Below are positions 17,451 through 27,667 of a DNA stretch of 64,000 nt, piece by piece. Made by a program: the position numbers and the translations under genes. A model generated the notes under the pieces. It had not been told where the DNA came from and did not search any database. It worked only from the letters and a program-made list of their open reading frames with translations. The stretch lies in assembly GCF_907164905.1 (NCBI RefSeq), contig NZ_CAJRAF010000004.1, forward strand, positions 891,443 to 955,442, in the 5' to 3' direction. Origin of the DNA: Dyadobacter sp. CECT 9275 (GTDB lineage: Bacteria; Bacteroidota; Bacteroidia; Cytophagales; Spirosomataceae). Position 1 is the stretch's first letter. Each line of letters opens with the position of its first letter.

Positions 17451-18521
17451 TTAATTACTCATCTCACCCCGCAGGGCATTCCCGAGCAATCCGGGCACGT
17501 CTACTTTACCTTGCTTCCCAAAGACATACATCATTTTTGTGATCGCGGCTTCGGCAGTAATATCAGACCCGCTCACAACGCCTGCATCTTTAAGGAATTT
17601 GCTGGTCTGATACTGCCCCTGCGTAACCCGTCCGCCGTCACACTGCGACACATTAAAAATAACAATACCCCGATCAATTGCATTTCCTACGGCATCCAGA
17701 AACCATTTTTCTGTAGTTGCATTTCCGGCGCCGTAAGTTTCGAGTACAACGCCTTTCAGGCCCTCGATACCCAGTATGGAAAACACTACCCTTTCATGGA
17801 TGCCCGGAAACATTTTCAGGAAAGCAACCTGAGTGTCCATCACCGGCTGAACGGTCAAGGTGGTTTCCGGATTATAGGGTGTTATAAAAGGGAAATTATA
17901 ATCGATCCGTACACCGGCATTGGCCAGGTGTGGATAGTTCTCTGAATGAAATGCATTAAAATCTGAGCTCTCCTGTTTTTTGGACCTATTCCCGCGCAGT
18001 AACTTGGAATTGAAATAGATACACACCTCGGAAATTACCGGATTCCCATTATCCAGTGTGGCGGCGGCAATCTCCAGCGCAGTAATGAAATTTTCCCGCG
18101 CATCCGACCGGGCCACGCCGATCGGCAGTTGAGCACCTGTGAGAATAACCGGCTTATTGAGTCCTTCCAGCAAAAAACTTAACGCAGAAGCCGTATAGGC
18201 CATCGTATCGGTACCATGCAGAATCACAAAACTGTCATAAATCTGGTAATGCTGCGAAATGATGTGAGCGATTTCCAGCCATATCTGCGGTGTCATGTTG
18301 GATGAATCGATCGGTTGGGCAAGCGTCAGAAATGTTATTTCAAAATCAAGCCGCGCTATTTCCGGAACCCGTTGAATGATCTGATCAAAATTAAAAGGTA
18401 CCAGCTGCTTGTCCTTCACATCATAAACCATTCCGAGGGTACCCCCGGTGTAAATAACCAGGACCGTCCCCCGGCCCGGCTCTGGTGAAACCGGATTGAT
18501 TTGTACAGTTTTATAGGCCAT
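17451..18521 (-). CDS. ansA: type I (cytoplasmic) L-asparaginase
   Basis: 356 residues. The two active-site blocks are present: LVIYTGGTLGM near the N-terminus (catalytic Thr) and FVILHGTDTMAYTASALSFL (Thr-Asp pair). PVILTGAQLPIGVARSDARE and VLETYGAGNAT complete the family signature. No signal peptide, which fits the type I enzyme. It hydrolyses asparagine to aspartate and ammonia. It is last in a minus-strand run after tatD-like, GT2 and deacetylase genes, 14 bases after the tatD-like stop. Confidence 0.93.
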   Translation of the reverse strand: MAYKTVQINPVSPEPGRGTVLVIYTGGTLGMVYDVKDKQLVPFNFDQIIQRVPEIARLDFEITFLTLAQPIDSSNMTPQIWLEIAHIISQHYQIYDSFVILHGTDTMAYTASALSFLLEGLNKPVILTGAQLPIGVARSDARENFITALEIAAATLDNGNPVISEVCIYFNSKLLRGNRSKKQESSDFNAFHSENYPHLANAGVRIDYNFPFITPYNPETTLTVQPVMDTQVAFLKMFPGIHERVVFSILGIEGLKGVVLETYGAGNATTEKWFLDAVGNAIDRGIVIFNVSQCDGGRVTQGQYQTSKFLKDAGVVSGSDITAEAAITKMMYVFGKQGKVDVPGLLGNALRGEMSN

Positions 18522-18535
18522 TGTATTTATTACTG

Positions 18536-19294
18536 CTAAGAAAGTAACGACAAAGCGGTGTTGGTAGTTTTTGCGATCACGTCTTCCTTACTGGTTTCCA
18601 TTAAATCGGCTACCCGCTGGGCAACAAGCTCAAGGTAGGCAGGTTCATTCCTTTTGCCACGATAAGGTACCGGCGCCAGGTAAGGAGCATCCGTTTCCAG
18701 CACGATGTGGGCCAGATCAACGTGAGGCAAAACTTTGTCCAGCCCCCCGTTTTTAAAAGTTGCCACGCCCCCCACACCTATTTTAAAACCCAGCTCGATT
18801 ACCTTCAGAGCTTCCTCCAGATTCCCCGTAAAACAGTGGAAAATCCCCGTGAGCGCAGGATCCGCAAATTTCTCAATGAGTGCCACTGTTTCCCAAAAAG
18901 CGTTTCGGCTATGGATATCAATCCATAAACCATGCTGCCTGGCCAGCCTGCATTGATGGAGAAAAGCCTCTTCCTGCTGCCGCCTGAAAGTTTTATCCCA
19001 AAACAGATCCATACCGATCTCACCTATGGCAATAAACGGATGAACCGAAAGCTGCTCCTCCACAATCCGCAGCTCCTGCTCAAAATCTTCCTTTACATAA
19101 CAAGGATGCAGACCGATCATTGGTAAACATTTACCAGGGTACTGCCCGGCCAGATCCATCATACCACCAATGGTGGTATGGTCACAGTTGGGCATCCATA
19201 TCTGCTCAATACCCGCCTGCCATGCGCGTTCCAGCATGGCGGTACGCTCTTCTGCATAGTCCTCGCTGTAAATATGTGCGTGGGTTTCTATCAT
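18536..19294 (-). CDS. TatD family metal-dependent hydrolase / DNase
   Basis: 252 residues. Metal ligands are visible in METHAHIY-type order: ETHAHIY at the start, IGEIGMDLFWD, WIDIHSRNAFWETV, GIFHCFTGN and VLETDAPYLAPVPYRGKRNE. The family has 3'-5' exonuclease activity and is cytoplasmic. It sits between GT2 (25 bases upstream) and asparaginase (14 bases downstream). Confidence 0.93.
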   Translation of the reverse strand: MIETHAHIYSEDYAEERTAMLERAWQAGIEQIWMPNCDHTTIGGMMDLAGQYPGKCLPMIGLHPCYVKEDFEQELRIVEEQLSVHPFIAIGEIGMDLFWDKTFRRQQEEAFLHQCRLARQHGLWIDIHSRNAFWETVALIEKFADPALTGIFHCFTGNLEEALKVIELGFKIGVGGVATFKNGGLDKVLPHVDLAHIVLETDAPYLAPVPYRGKRNEPAYLELVAQRVADLMETSKEDVIAKTTNTALSLLS

Positions 19295-19319
19295 TTTAAA
19301 ACTGAATATTCATTATAAA

Positions 19320-20333
19320 TCAAACTTCCTTATCGTAAACCCTCCCCTTCCAGTTCATTTTTCCTGGAAAAAAATAATTGACAAGCATGATGCTTAAACT
19401 AACAAACATATAAAACCAGAACAGGAAAACCGTCTTCCACAAATCGTGCTGCCGCAATAATAGGATAGTAGCAACAGCAATAAGCGTTACAAAGCTATAA
19501 TGAAGTGCAAAAACAAGCCCGGCCTGCACCGGAAACCAGTATTGCATGACGAGTATAGACGGAAAAACAAAAGCAGCGGCGAGGATACTCATGCGCGTCA
19601 ACCATGACGATTTCATGACGCCCTGCATCCAACGTCTTCGCTGTATCAACCAATCCGCAAAAGAAAGAACGGGCTCCGAAACGGAGACAATCCGGGGATT
19701 ATAGGCCATTTTAAAGCCCAGTTTTCGCCGGGCTACCGCCATAAACAGCGCATAATCTTCCACAATTGAAAATCCGATGGTTTCATAGCCGCCCACAGCC
19801 TCGTAGGCCTTCCTGCTGATGGCCATATTATTTCCCAAACCAGTTACCGGAATATTAAACAGAGAAAGTAACCGTGTGATAGTCAATGTAAAAAGCCATT
19901 CGAGAGAGAGAAAATCAGCGAACAAGTTCCCCTTTCGCATTCTGGTAAGCCCCACCACTACGCCGGTATGCTCGTCAAAATGAGCCAGCATTGCATTTAT
20001 CCAGGTAGGTAACACGGCAATGTCCGCATCACAAAAGAAAAAATATTCTCCCCCGGCCCGTTTGGCCAATTGGGCAAGGACATTGGCCTTCCCCCGCAAA
20101 TTGCTCACCGCACTGGTAATACGGACATACCGGAAGTTCGGATTTTCCAGCATAAAGGTATTGATTATTTCTGCCGTGCGGTCCGAAGAATCATCATCCC
20201 CAATACATACTTCTATTTTGCCTGCAGGGTAATCCAGCCGGGCAAGTGATTCCAGACAACGCAGTATATTGCTTTCCTCGTTCCGGGCTGCCACCAATAC
20301 ACTTACCTCAATACCCTCCTTATTACCTGCCAT
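19320..20333 (-). CDS. membrane-bound glycosyltransferase family 2
   Basis: 337 residues. EVSVLVAARNEESNILRCLE, IGDDDSSDRTAEI, FFCDADIAVLP (DxD-type), YETIGFSIVEDYALFMAVAR (ED) and the QxxRW-like IQRRRWMQGVMKSSWL give a processive-type GT2 core. Three C-terminal hydrophobic segments follow, ending in FWFYMFVSLSIMLVNYFFPG. It is 18 bases downstream of a polysaccharide deacetylase, which suggests a small surface-polysaccharide set. The product cannot be named. Confidence 0.9.
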   Translation of the reverse strand: MAGNKEGIEVSVLVAARNEESNILRCLESLARLDYPAGKIEVCIGDDDSSDRTAEIINTFMLENPNFRYVRITSAVSNLRGKANVLAQLAKRAGGEYFFFCDADIAVLPTWINAMLAHFDEHTGVVVGLTRMRKGNLFADFLSLEWLFTLTITRLLSLFNIPVTGLGNNMAISRKAYEAVGGYETIGFSIVEDYALFMAVARRKLGFKMAYNPRIVSVSEPVLSFADWLIQRRRWMQGVMKSSWLTRMSILAAAFVFPSILVMQYWFPVQAGLVFALHYSFVTLIAVATILLLRQHDLWKTVFLFWFYMFVSLSIMLVNYFFPGKMNWKGRVYDKEV

Positions 20334-20351
20334 CGATTCTTGTGATAGATC

Positions 20352-20981
20352 TTAATTTTTATGCATCGGAAGCGCATCAAAACGGTACCCTTTTTCCGAA
20401 AAATCAGCCAGAAACCTCGGCAGGGCATACTGCATGTTCGGCGCTGCCTTGATACTATCATGAAACAGTATGATGGAGCCCGGACGGGTATATCGTGTCG
20501 TCTTCTGCAGACATAATTCCGGACTTATCTCTTTTGAAAAATCTCCGCTCAGTACATCCCACATGACAATTTCCCTTTTACCCGGCAACAACCTTGCCTG
20601 ACTCTTTTTCATTCTGCCATAAGGCGGCCTGAAAAGATTGGTTTCCAGCCCCAGCTGCCGATCGCATGCTTCGATGTTGGCAATATATTCTTTGTCGTCC
20701 GATTTCCAGCCATTCATGTGATTGAAGGTATGATTGCCAATGGAATGCCCGGCTTTCAGTACCTCACGGAAGATCTCCGGATGTTTTCTGACATTATCCC
20801 CGATACAGAAGAACGTTGCTTTGGCTTTGTATGCGGCAAGGTTTTCCAGTACAAACGCTGTGATATCGGGAATAGGACCATCGTCAAAAGTAAGATAGAG
20901 TACCTTTTCTGTTGTTGGGACATGCCAGGTATACCTCGGATATATTGCTTTCAGCCAAAAGGGAGAATAATGCAAAAACAT
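20352..20981 (-). CDS. polysaccharide deacetylase (NodB homology, CE4)
   Basis: 209 residues. All five NodB motifs are visible: LTFDDGPIPD, GHSIGNHTFNHMNG, LFRPPYGRMKK, VMWDVLSGDFSKE and ILFHDSIKA. The Asp/His/His zinc site is intact. There is no clear signal peptide; a short hydrophobic start (MFLHYSPFWLKAIYPRY) is seen. First gene of the deacetylase-GT2-TatD-AnsA run. Confidence 0.92.
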   Translation of the reverse strand: MFLHYSPFWLKAIYPRYTWHVPTTEKVLYLTFDDGPIPDITAFVLENLAAYKAKATFFCIGDNVRKHPEIFREVLKAGHSIGNHTFNHMNGWKSDDKEYIANIEACDRQLGLETNLFRPPYGRMKKSQARLLPGKREIVMWDVLSGDFSKEISPELCLQKTTRYTRPGSIILFHDSIKAAPNMQYALPRFLADFSEKGYRFDALPMHKN

Positions 20982-21075
20982 GGAATAAGGTAATGGTAAA
21001 ATGGTCAGCTAAGCTCACTCGACCCGCCAAAGATAACAAATAGCCTCCACATCAGGCTCCTGCTTATACAGGCAT

Positions 21076-21104
21076 AAAAAAAGAGCTACCTTTTAAGATA
21101 GCCC
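21076..21104 (-). terminator. intrinsic terminator of the gltBD operon
   Basis: Read on the minus strand, GGGCTATC pairs (two G-U pairs) with GGTAGCTC across a 6-base loop (21083-21104), followed by seven T (A run at 21076-21082). It lies 33 bases after the gltD stop. Confidence 0.75.
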
Positions 21105-21136
21105 TTGGTGATCAATATATCTTCAGAAATATCAAC

Positions 21137-22645
21137 TTATGCGTGGGCAAAAATGGGGTTCAGCATGGAAACCGCCTTTGCTTCCAGGAATGATTCTCCC
21201 ATGAGGTATTCGTCCACAGCCCTTGCCGCTTCTCTTCCCTCACTGATGGCCCATACCACCAGCGATTGGCCCCGGCGGCAGTCACCCGCAGCAAAAATCT
21301 TTTCGTTGGAGGTTGACTGGTACCCGTTTGCTTTTATATTTCCGCGGTCGTCAAATTCTACGCCCAGGTCAGTCAGCAGTCCTTCCTGCTGGGGGTGTAA
21401 AAATCCGGCTGCCAGGAAAGCCAGTTCACAAGGGATGTTACGTTCACTTTCTGGCACCTCTTTCATTTGCATACGTCCCGTTTCCGGATCTTTCTGCCAG
21501 TCCAGATCCACAATTTTTAATGCCTTCAGATTCCCGTTTTCATCGCCGATGAACTCTTTGGTATTGATGGACCAGTGTCTGTCGCAGCCCTCTTCATGAG
21601 AAGTAGAGGTACGCAACATCATGGGCCAATTGGGCCATGGTGTACTGGCATCTCTTTCTTTGGGGGGTATCGGCATCAGCTCGATCTGCGTTACGGAGCG
21701 CGCTCCGTGCCTTCCGGAAGTACCCACACAGTCGGAGCCCGTATCACCGCCTCCGATCACCACCACATTTTTATCTTTCGCAATGATCTGGCCATTAATA
21801 TATTTTGCTCCCCTGTGGTCTACAACGGGTTCAATGCCGGCTACCCGTTTATTTTGCTGGCTTAAAAACTCCATTGCAAAATGAACCCCTTTAAGGTGTC
21901 TGCCCTCGATCTTTACATCCCTCGGAACGGTGGAACCCATGGTAAGCACCACTGCGTCAAAATCATTCAGCAGTTCATCTGCTTTGATATCCACGCCAAC
22001 GTTTACGCCGGTACGGAACTCCACACCTTCCTGCTGCATCACCTCCAGGCGGCGATCAATTACTCTTTTATCCAGTTTAAAATCAGGGATACCGTAACGT
22101 AGAAGGCCGCCAATTTTATCTGCTCTTTCAATCAGCACCACCGTATGTCCTGCCTGGTTAAGCTGATTTGAAGCTGCCAACCCGGCAGGTCCTGACCCAA
22201 CAACTGCGATTTTTTTACCGGTACGTTTCTTAGGGAGCTTAGGTTTTACAAGATTCAGTTCAAACGCCTTTTCTATGATAGATTTCTCTATGAATTCAAT
22301 GGCAACCGGAGGTTTATTAATTCCCAGGACACAGGAAGCCTCACAGGGTGCGGGACAAATACGGCCCGTAAACTCAGGGAAATTATTGGTTGATGTCAGA
22401 ATTTCATAAGCCAGTCCCCAGTTCTCATCATATACCGCATCGTTAAACTCAGGGATGATATTGCCCAGCGGACAACCATTGTGGCAAAATGGTATACCAC
22501 AATCCATGCATCGGGCAGCCTGTTGTTTTGAGTGAGAGTCGGTTGGAGCAGCTTCTATTTCCTTGTAGTCATGAAGGCGTTCCTCTACTGGACGCTTTTT
22601 AGGTAATTCCCGTTCAAACTCTAAAAATCCGGTTGGTTTTCCCAT
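21137..22645 (-). CDS. gltD: glutamate synthase (NADPH) small subunit
   Basis: 502 residues. N-terminal iron-sulfur cysteines lie in CMDCGIPFCHNGCPLG and CPAPCEASCVLGI. The FAD site is VVGSGPAGLAASNQL and the NADPH site VVVIGGGDTGSDCVG. The C-terminal IFAAGDCRRGQSLVVWAI completes the FAD fold. It passes electrons from NADPH to the large subunit, which sits directly upstream at a 56-base gap. Full length. Confidence 0.97.
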   Translation of the reverse strand: MGKPTGFLEFERELPKKRPVEERLHDYKEIEAAPTDSHSKQQAARCMDCGIPFCHNGCPLGNIIPEFNDAVYDENWGLAYEILTSTNNFPEFTGRICPAPCEASCVLGINKPPVAIEFIEKSIIEKAFELNLVKPKLPKKRTGKKIAVVGSGPAGLAASNQLNQAGHTVVLIERADKIGGLLRYGIPDFKLDKRVIDRRLEVMQQEGVEFRTGVNVGVDIKADELLNDFDAVVLTMGSTVPRDVKIEGRHLKGVHFAMEFLSQQNKRVAGIEPVVDHRGAKYINGQIIAKDKNVVVIGGGDTGSDCVGTSGRHGARSVTQIELMPIPPKERDASTPWPNWPMMLRTSTSHEEGCDRHWSINTKEFIGDENGNLKALKIVDLDWQKDPETGRMQMKEVPESERNIPCELAFLAAGFLHPQQEGLLTDLGVEFDDRGNIKANGYQSTSNEKIFAAGDCRRGQSLVVWAISEGREAARAVDEYLMGESFLEAKAVSMLNPIFAHA

Positions 22646-22701
22646 TCTATATTATACTGATTATGTCGTTAGATAAATAAAACTGTGTTGCTGACCGAAT
22701 A

Positions 22702-25700
22702 TTACAGATGTTCCACATCCACAACAATATCCTGATACACAACATTTTTGTCTGCAATCTGCTGAGCAAGTGTGATACTGCGGCTATCCAAAGCTTTCTT
22801 GAAATCGTCAGGCAGTACTTTTACAAACTGTTTTACAGATTGTTCCCAGTTCTGGATCAGCTGGAACGCTACATTGCTGGTGGTATACTGGAAATGTCTT
22901 TCCAGAAACTCTTTCAGTATACCCTGATCTTCTTCATTCAATGCTTCCAGGGTAACCATTTCCTTATTGACCTTCTCAGCAAAATCACCCGCTTTATCCA
23001 GCACATAAGCCACACCTCCCGACATACCTGCCGCGAAATTGCGCCCGGTTTCTCCCAGGATAATTGCCAGACCGCCCGTCATGTACTCGCAGCCATGATC
23101 TCCTACCCCTTCTACCACTACCTTAGCTCCGGAGTTACGGACACAGAAACGTTCACCTGCAGTACCTCTGATATAAGCATCACCCGATGTAGCCCCGTAG
23201 AATGCCACATTACCTATGATGATATTTTCCTCTGGTTTAAACTTCGAATCCCGGTCGGGGTACACAATAAGTTCTGCTCCACAAAGACCTTTTCCAAAAT
23301 AGTCATTGGCATCTCCTTCCAATTCCAGCCGCAGCCCCGAGGTATTGAAAGCCCCGAAACTTTGTCCCGCTGTTCCATTGAATTTATAATGGATAGTACC
23401 CTTAGGTAAACCTGGGCCACCGTATTTCTTGGAGATTTCGTTGGAAAGCATCGTACCCACAGCCCGGTTCAGGTTATTGATCGGGAACTCACCATATACC
23501 TCTTCCTTGTTTTCCAGAGCAGCCGCTGCACCTTTGATCAGGTCCCAGTCCAGTACCTCTGCAATACCGTGATCCTGTTCTTCCTGTTTGAACTGAGCCA
23601 CCGAGATATCTCCTTCTTTATAAAGTATGGCGTCGAAATTGAGGTTCTTGTATTTCCAATGTTTGATATCATTACGCAGCTCTAGGTATTGTGCCTGGCC
23701 GACCATCTCATTCACGGTGCGGAATCCAAGCTGGGCCATAATTTCACGGAGTTCCTCTGCCATGAAAGTGAACATGTTCACCACATGCTCAGGTTTCCCT
23801 GAGAACAGTGCACGTAGTTCTTTACGCTGCGTGGCAACACCGACGGGACAAGTGTTCAGGTGGCATTTGCGCATCATGATACAGCCAGCAGCCACCAACG
23901 CCGCCGTGGCAACACCCCATTCCTCAGCACCCAGAAGGGCAGCCACAGCAAGGTCCCGGCCGGTACGCAGCTGGCCATCCGCCTGAACGGTAACTCTTCC
24001 TCTTAATTTATTCTTCACCAGGGTCTGATGCGTTTCGGCCAGTCCAAGTTCCCAGGGTAATCCGGCATGACGAATCGAACTCAACGGAGATGCGCCTGTT
24101 CCGCCATCATAACCCGAGATCAGGATATGATCAGCGTGTGCTTTGGCAACTCCGGATGCCACCGTTCCCACACCTGCTTCGGATACCAGCTTCACACTGA
24201 TACGCGCCGCACGGTTTGCATTTTTCAAGTCGTAGATCAGCTGCGCTAAATCTTCGATCGAGTAAATATCGTGGTGGGGAGGCGGAGAAATTAATCCCAC
24301 ACCCGGTGTGGAATGACGTGTACGGCCAATCCAGTCGTCGACCTTGAAACCTGGCAACTGCCCTCCTTCGCCTGGCTTGGCACCCTGCGCCGTTTTGATC
24401 TGCAGTTCGCCCGCGTTGCTCAGGTAATGGCTTGTCACCCCGAAACGGCCCGAAGCGACTTGCTTGATCTGCGAGTTCATGCTGTCGCCATTTGGCAATT
24501 TATTGTACCGCAGTTCATCTTCACCCCCTTCTCCGGAGTTGGACTTACCACCGATGCGGTTCATTGCGATGGCCAGTGTGGTATGTGCTTCCCAGGATAT
24601 CGACCCAAACGACATTGCACCTGTGGCAAAGCGCTTGAAAATATTCTCAACAGGTTCCACCTCAGAAAGAGGTATTGGATTACCTTTTTTGAATTTCAGA
24701 AGACCTCTCAATGTAAGCGCCTTATGGCTCTGATCATCAATAAGTTTGGAGAACTTCTTAAACTGTTCGTAACTGTTATTTCTGGTAGACTGTTGTAACA
24801 AATGGACAGTCTGCGGATTAAAAATATGTGCTTCTCCGCGCTGCTTCCACTGATAAAACCCTCCTACTTCCAGTTTTGGATGCTTATCAGGGGTTTCGTG
24901 GTATGCCACTTTATGGCGAACCAAAATTTCCCTCGCAATTTCAGAGATACCCATCCCGCTTATCCTGGATATTGTTCCCGTAAAATAGCGGTCAACCACA
25001 TCTTTGTTCAGACCTACACATTCGAATATCTGCGCGCCCTGGTACGACTGCAAGGTAGAAATTCCCATTTTCGAGAAAATCTTCAGTAGTTCCTTGTTAA
25101 CAGCTTTGATATAATTATAATGCAGTTTGTCGTCTGTAAAGCCGGGCTCGATCATCCCCTTGGAATTCATATGGCTCAACGTTTCAAACGCCATATAAGG
25201 GCATACCCCTGATGCGCCGTATCCGATCAGTGTTGCAAAATGGTGGGTTTCCCAAACGTCACCTGCTTCTACCAGCAATCCTACTTTACCCCTTAACCCT
25301 TCACGGATCAGATGGTGATGGATGGTGGCCGTAGCAAGCAGTGAAGGAATCGGCGCATGATCGGAATCAATGGCACGATCCGACAGTATCAGTATCTCAA
25401 ACCCGTCTTCGATGGCATCTACGGCATAACGGCAGATACGTTCCAGCGCACGCTCCAAGGCTTTTCCGCCCTGATCGGCACGGAAGTAAGTATTTATTGT
25501 TTTAGCCTGAAAACCACTTTTATCTACAAAACGAAGTTTATCAAACTCATGAACCGTCAGCACCGGATGCGGCAGAGATATCTGGCGGCAATGAAGCGGT
25601 GTTTCGGTCAGAATGTTTTCAGTTGCTCCTACAAAAGAGATCAGCGACATAATCGCCCGCTCCCGGATCGAGTCGATCGGCGGGTTGGTTACCTGTGCAA

Positions 25701-27285
25701 AAAGCTGCTTGAAATAACTCGACATGTGCTGGCTTTGCTCTGATAGGACCGCCAGCGGAACATCCGTTCCCATCGACCCGATGGCCTCCGCTCCCGACTG
25801 GGACATCGGAGCCAGTATCATGCGCAGGTCTTCGGAAGTATATCCAAAAGCAACCTGACGTTTCAATAATGCATTTTCCTCGTAGGGCCGGTAAGTACGG
25901 ATCGGCGCTTCAAGTTCCTCGAGCTGAAGTTTATTTTCTTCAATCCATTGCTGGTAAGGCTGTGCGGAACATACCGCTGCTTTCACTTCCTCATCCGGGA
26001 TAATCCGCCCCTGCTCCATATCTACAATAAACATACGCCCAGGCTGGAGACGCCCCTTCGTTACAACACGGGACTGATCCACTTCCAGCACACCCGCTTC
26101 GGAGGCCATGATGATGGTATCATCATCCAGTACCCAATAGCGCGAAGGGCGCAATCCGTTCCGGTCCAGCGTAGCTCCCACCATTTTTCCATCCGTAAAG
26201 GAAATGGAAGCCGGGCCATCCCATGGCTCCATAATAGCGGCATGGTATTCGTAGAATGCTTTCCGGGCCGGGTCCATCTGCTCATTTCCGTCCCAGGCTT
26301 CCGGCACCAGCATCATCATGACATGCGGAAGCGAACGTCCGGACAAATGAAGCAGTTCAATGGCATTATCCAAATTTGCAGAATCCGACTGGTTTCTATC
26401 GCAGATGGGCAGGATCATATCCATTTCTTCCTTTGTAAAAAACTCGGAAGAAAAAGTTTTTTCACCGGCCCGTATCCAGTTCACGTTGCCCTTCACAGTG
26501 TTAATCTCACCGTTGTGCGCAATGTATCTGAACGGCTGGGCAAGTTCCCACGATGGGAATGTATTGGTTGAGAAACGGGAGTGAACTACCGCCAGGGCAG
26601 ATACGACCGACTCATTTTCAAGGTCAGGGAAATAATATTTTAGCTGGGCAGTTGTAAGCTGGCCTTTATAAGAGATGGTACGGCAAGATAACGACGAGTA
26701 ATAAAATGCTTTCTTCGCCCCTTTTACCGTATCAGATATCAACCTTGCAGAAGCCTGGCGCAGGATATACAGCCTGCGTTCAAAAGCGAGATCATCGGTA
26801 ATGTCGTCCGGACGTTTAATAAATACCTGCTCAACAAATGGCTCCACCGAGAGAGATCCTTCACCCAATGTGTTATTAAGCGTGGGTACTTTACGATATC
26901 CCAGCAACTGCAGGCCTAGGCGCTTGATTTTACGGTTCAGAATATCACGGCACTCTTCACGCATCTCTTCCTTACCAGGAAAGAATATCATCCCAACGCC
27001 ATATTCTCCCGCAGGAGGAAGCTGAAATCCTAATTTCAGACATTCATCCACAAAGTATTCGTGGGGAATTTGAATCAATATACCTGCGCCATCTCCCGTA
27101 TTAGGGTCAAAACCGGTAGCTCCCCTGTGTTCCATACGTTCCAACATGTGTATGGCATCAGCCACAATCTGGTGTGACTTACGGCCTTTAATGTTAGCAC
27201 GGAAACCTATCCCACATGCATCGTGCTCAAATTCAGGACGATACAGCCCTTGATTTTCTACCATTGGTTCAGACATTTGCGACAT
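22702..27285 (-). CDS. gltB: glutamate synthase large subunit
   Basis: 1527 residues. The N-terminal glutaminase begins at DACGIGFRANIKGRK (catalytic cysteine about residue 24 after a short propeptide). The central domain follows, then the FMN synthase domain (GEGGEDELRYNKLPNGDSMN, AGVGTVASGVAKAHADHILI, SGYDGGTGASPLSSIRHAG) with the 3Fe-4S cysteines in CIMMRKCHLNTCPVG. The C-terminal GxGxG beta-helix is also present (CGAELIVYPDR, GDHGCEYMTGGLAIIL). It makes glutamate from glutamine and 2-oxoglutarate with gltD. Intact. Confidence 0.98.
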   Translation of the reverse strand: MSQMSEPMVENQGLYRPEFEHDACGIGFRANIKGRKSHQIVADAIHMLERMEHRGATGFDPNTGDGAGILIQIPHEYFVDECLKLGFQLPPAGEYGVGMIFFPGKEEMREECRDILNRKIKRLGLQLLGYRKVPTLNNTLGEGSLSVEPFVEQVFIKRPDDITDDLAFERRLYILRQASARLISDTVKGAKKAFYYSSLSCRTISYKGQLTTAQLKYYFPDLENESVVSALAVVHSRFSTNTFPSWELAQPFRYIAHNGEINTVKGNVNWIRAGEKTFSSEFFTKEEMDMILPICDRNQSDSANLDNAIELLHLSGRSLPHVMMMLVPEAWDGNEQMDPARKAFYEYHAAIMEPWDGPASISFTDGKMVGATLDRNGLRPSRYWVLDDDTIIMASEAGVLEVDQSRVVTKGRLQPGRMFIVDMEQGRIIPDEEVKAAVCSAQPYQQWIEENKLQLEELEAPIRTYRPYEENALLKRQVAFGYTSEDLRMILAPMSQSGAEAIGSMGTDVPLAVLSEQSQHMSSYFKQLFAQVTNPPIDSIRERAIMSLISFVGATENILTETPLHCRQISLPHPVLTVHEFDKLRFVDKSGFQAKTINTYFRADQGGKALERALERICRYAVDAIEDGFEILILSDRAIDSDHAPIPSLLATATIHHHLIREGLRGKVGLLVEAGDVWETHHFATLIGYGASGVCPYMAFETLSHMNSKGMIEPGFTDDKLHYNYIKAVNKELLKIFSKMGISTLQSYQGAQIFECVGLNKDVVDRYFTGTISRISGMGISEIAREILVRHKVAYHETPDKHPKLEVGGFYQWKQRGEAHIFNPQTVHLLQQSTRNNSYEQFKKFSKLIDDQSHKALTLRGLLKFKKGNPIPLSEVEPVENIFKRFATGAMSFGSISWEAHTTLAIAMNRIGGKSNSGEGGEDELRYNKLPNGDSMNSQIKQVASGRFGVTSHYLSNAGELQIKTAQGAKPGEGGQLPGFKVDDWIGRTRHSTPGVGLISPPPHHDIYSIEDLAQLIYDLKNANRAARISVKLVSEAGVGTVASGVAKAHADHILISGYDGGTGASPLSSIRHAGLPWELGLAETHQTLVKNKLRGRVTVQADGQLRTGRDLAVAALLGAEEWGVATAALVAAGCIMMRKCHLNTCPVGVATQRKELRALFSGKPEHVVNMFTFMAEELREIMAQLGFRTVNEMVGQAQYLELRNDIKHWKYKNLNFDAILYKEGDISVAQFKQEEQDHGIAEVLDWDLIKGAAAALENKEEVYGEFPINNLNRAVGTMLSNEISKKYGGPGLPKGTIHYKFNGTAGQSFGAFNTSGLRLELEGDANDYFGKGLCGAELIVYPDRDSKFKPEENIIIGNVAFYGATSGDAYIRGTAGERFCVRNSGAKVVVEGVGDHGCEYMTGGLAIILGETGRNFAAGMSGGVAYVLDKAGDFAEKVNKEMVTLEALNEEDQGILKEFLERHFQYTTSNVAFQLIQNWEQSVKQFVKVLPDDFKKALDSRSITLAQQIADKNVVYQDIVVDVEHL

Positions 27286-27667
27286 ATATCGAAGATTGTA
27301 GAGTAATTAACAAATTCGTATATAGAATTTATATAAATAAGCAATTAAAATAACTGGCCTTACCGGGTTTACATTCAGAATTGGGTAAAGTCACGCAATT
27401 TAACCATAAAAAATATTTGGCCGAATAGGGAAATGGCAAAATTTTATTTCAAAAACACGAATTGGTTAATTTGTTACAATTTTTCTGAAAATATTGATAA
27501 TCTGTCAATAAAACCCGGAATGACGATGAAAAAATCATAAATGTCCTCCGCCCCACCTACACTTCCTTTTTCAGAGGATCTTCTTGATTTGGATAATATA
27601 CTAGAAAAAAAACAAAAAAGGAACTTCCTTTTGAGAAGTTCCTTTTTTGTCAGAGCGTTTTGTGCGA
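27286..27667. other. intergenic region upstream of gltB with a shared terminator at its far end
   Basis: 382 bases, AT-rich, expected to hold the gltB promoter on the minus strand. No perfect TAnnTTTG box was found. The only clear structure is the terminator at 27614-27648 belonging to the next minus-strand gene's opposite side. Confidence 0.4.
27614..27648. terminator. bidirectional intrinsic terminator
   Basis: AAAAAAGGAACTTC (27614-27627) and GAAGTTCCTTTTTT (27635-27648) form a 14-bp stem with a 7-base loop. Located 20 bases after the stop of the DUF2383 gene, it ends that minus-strand transcript. Confidence 0.8.

Noticed and set aside
22708..26600. Several plus-strand ORFs of 120-233 codons across gltB
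   Set aside because: Shadows of a highly conserved 1527-residue gene on the other strand.
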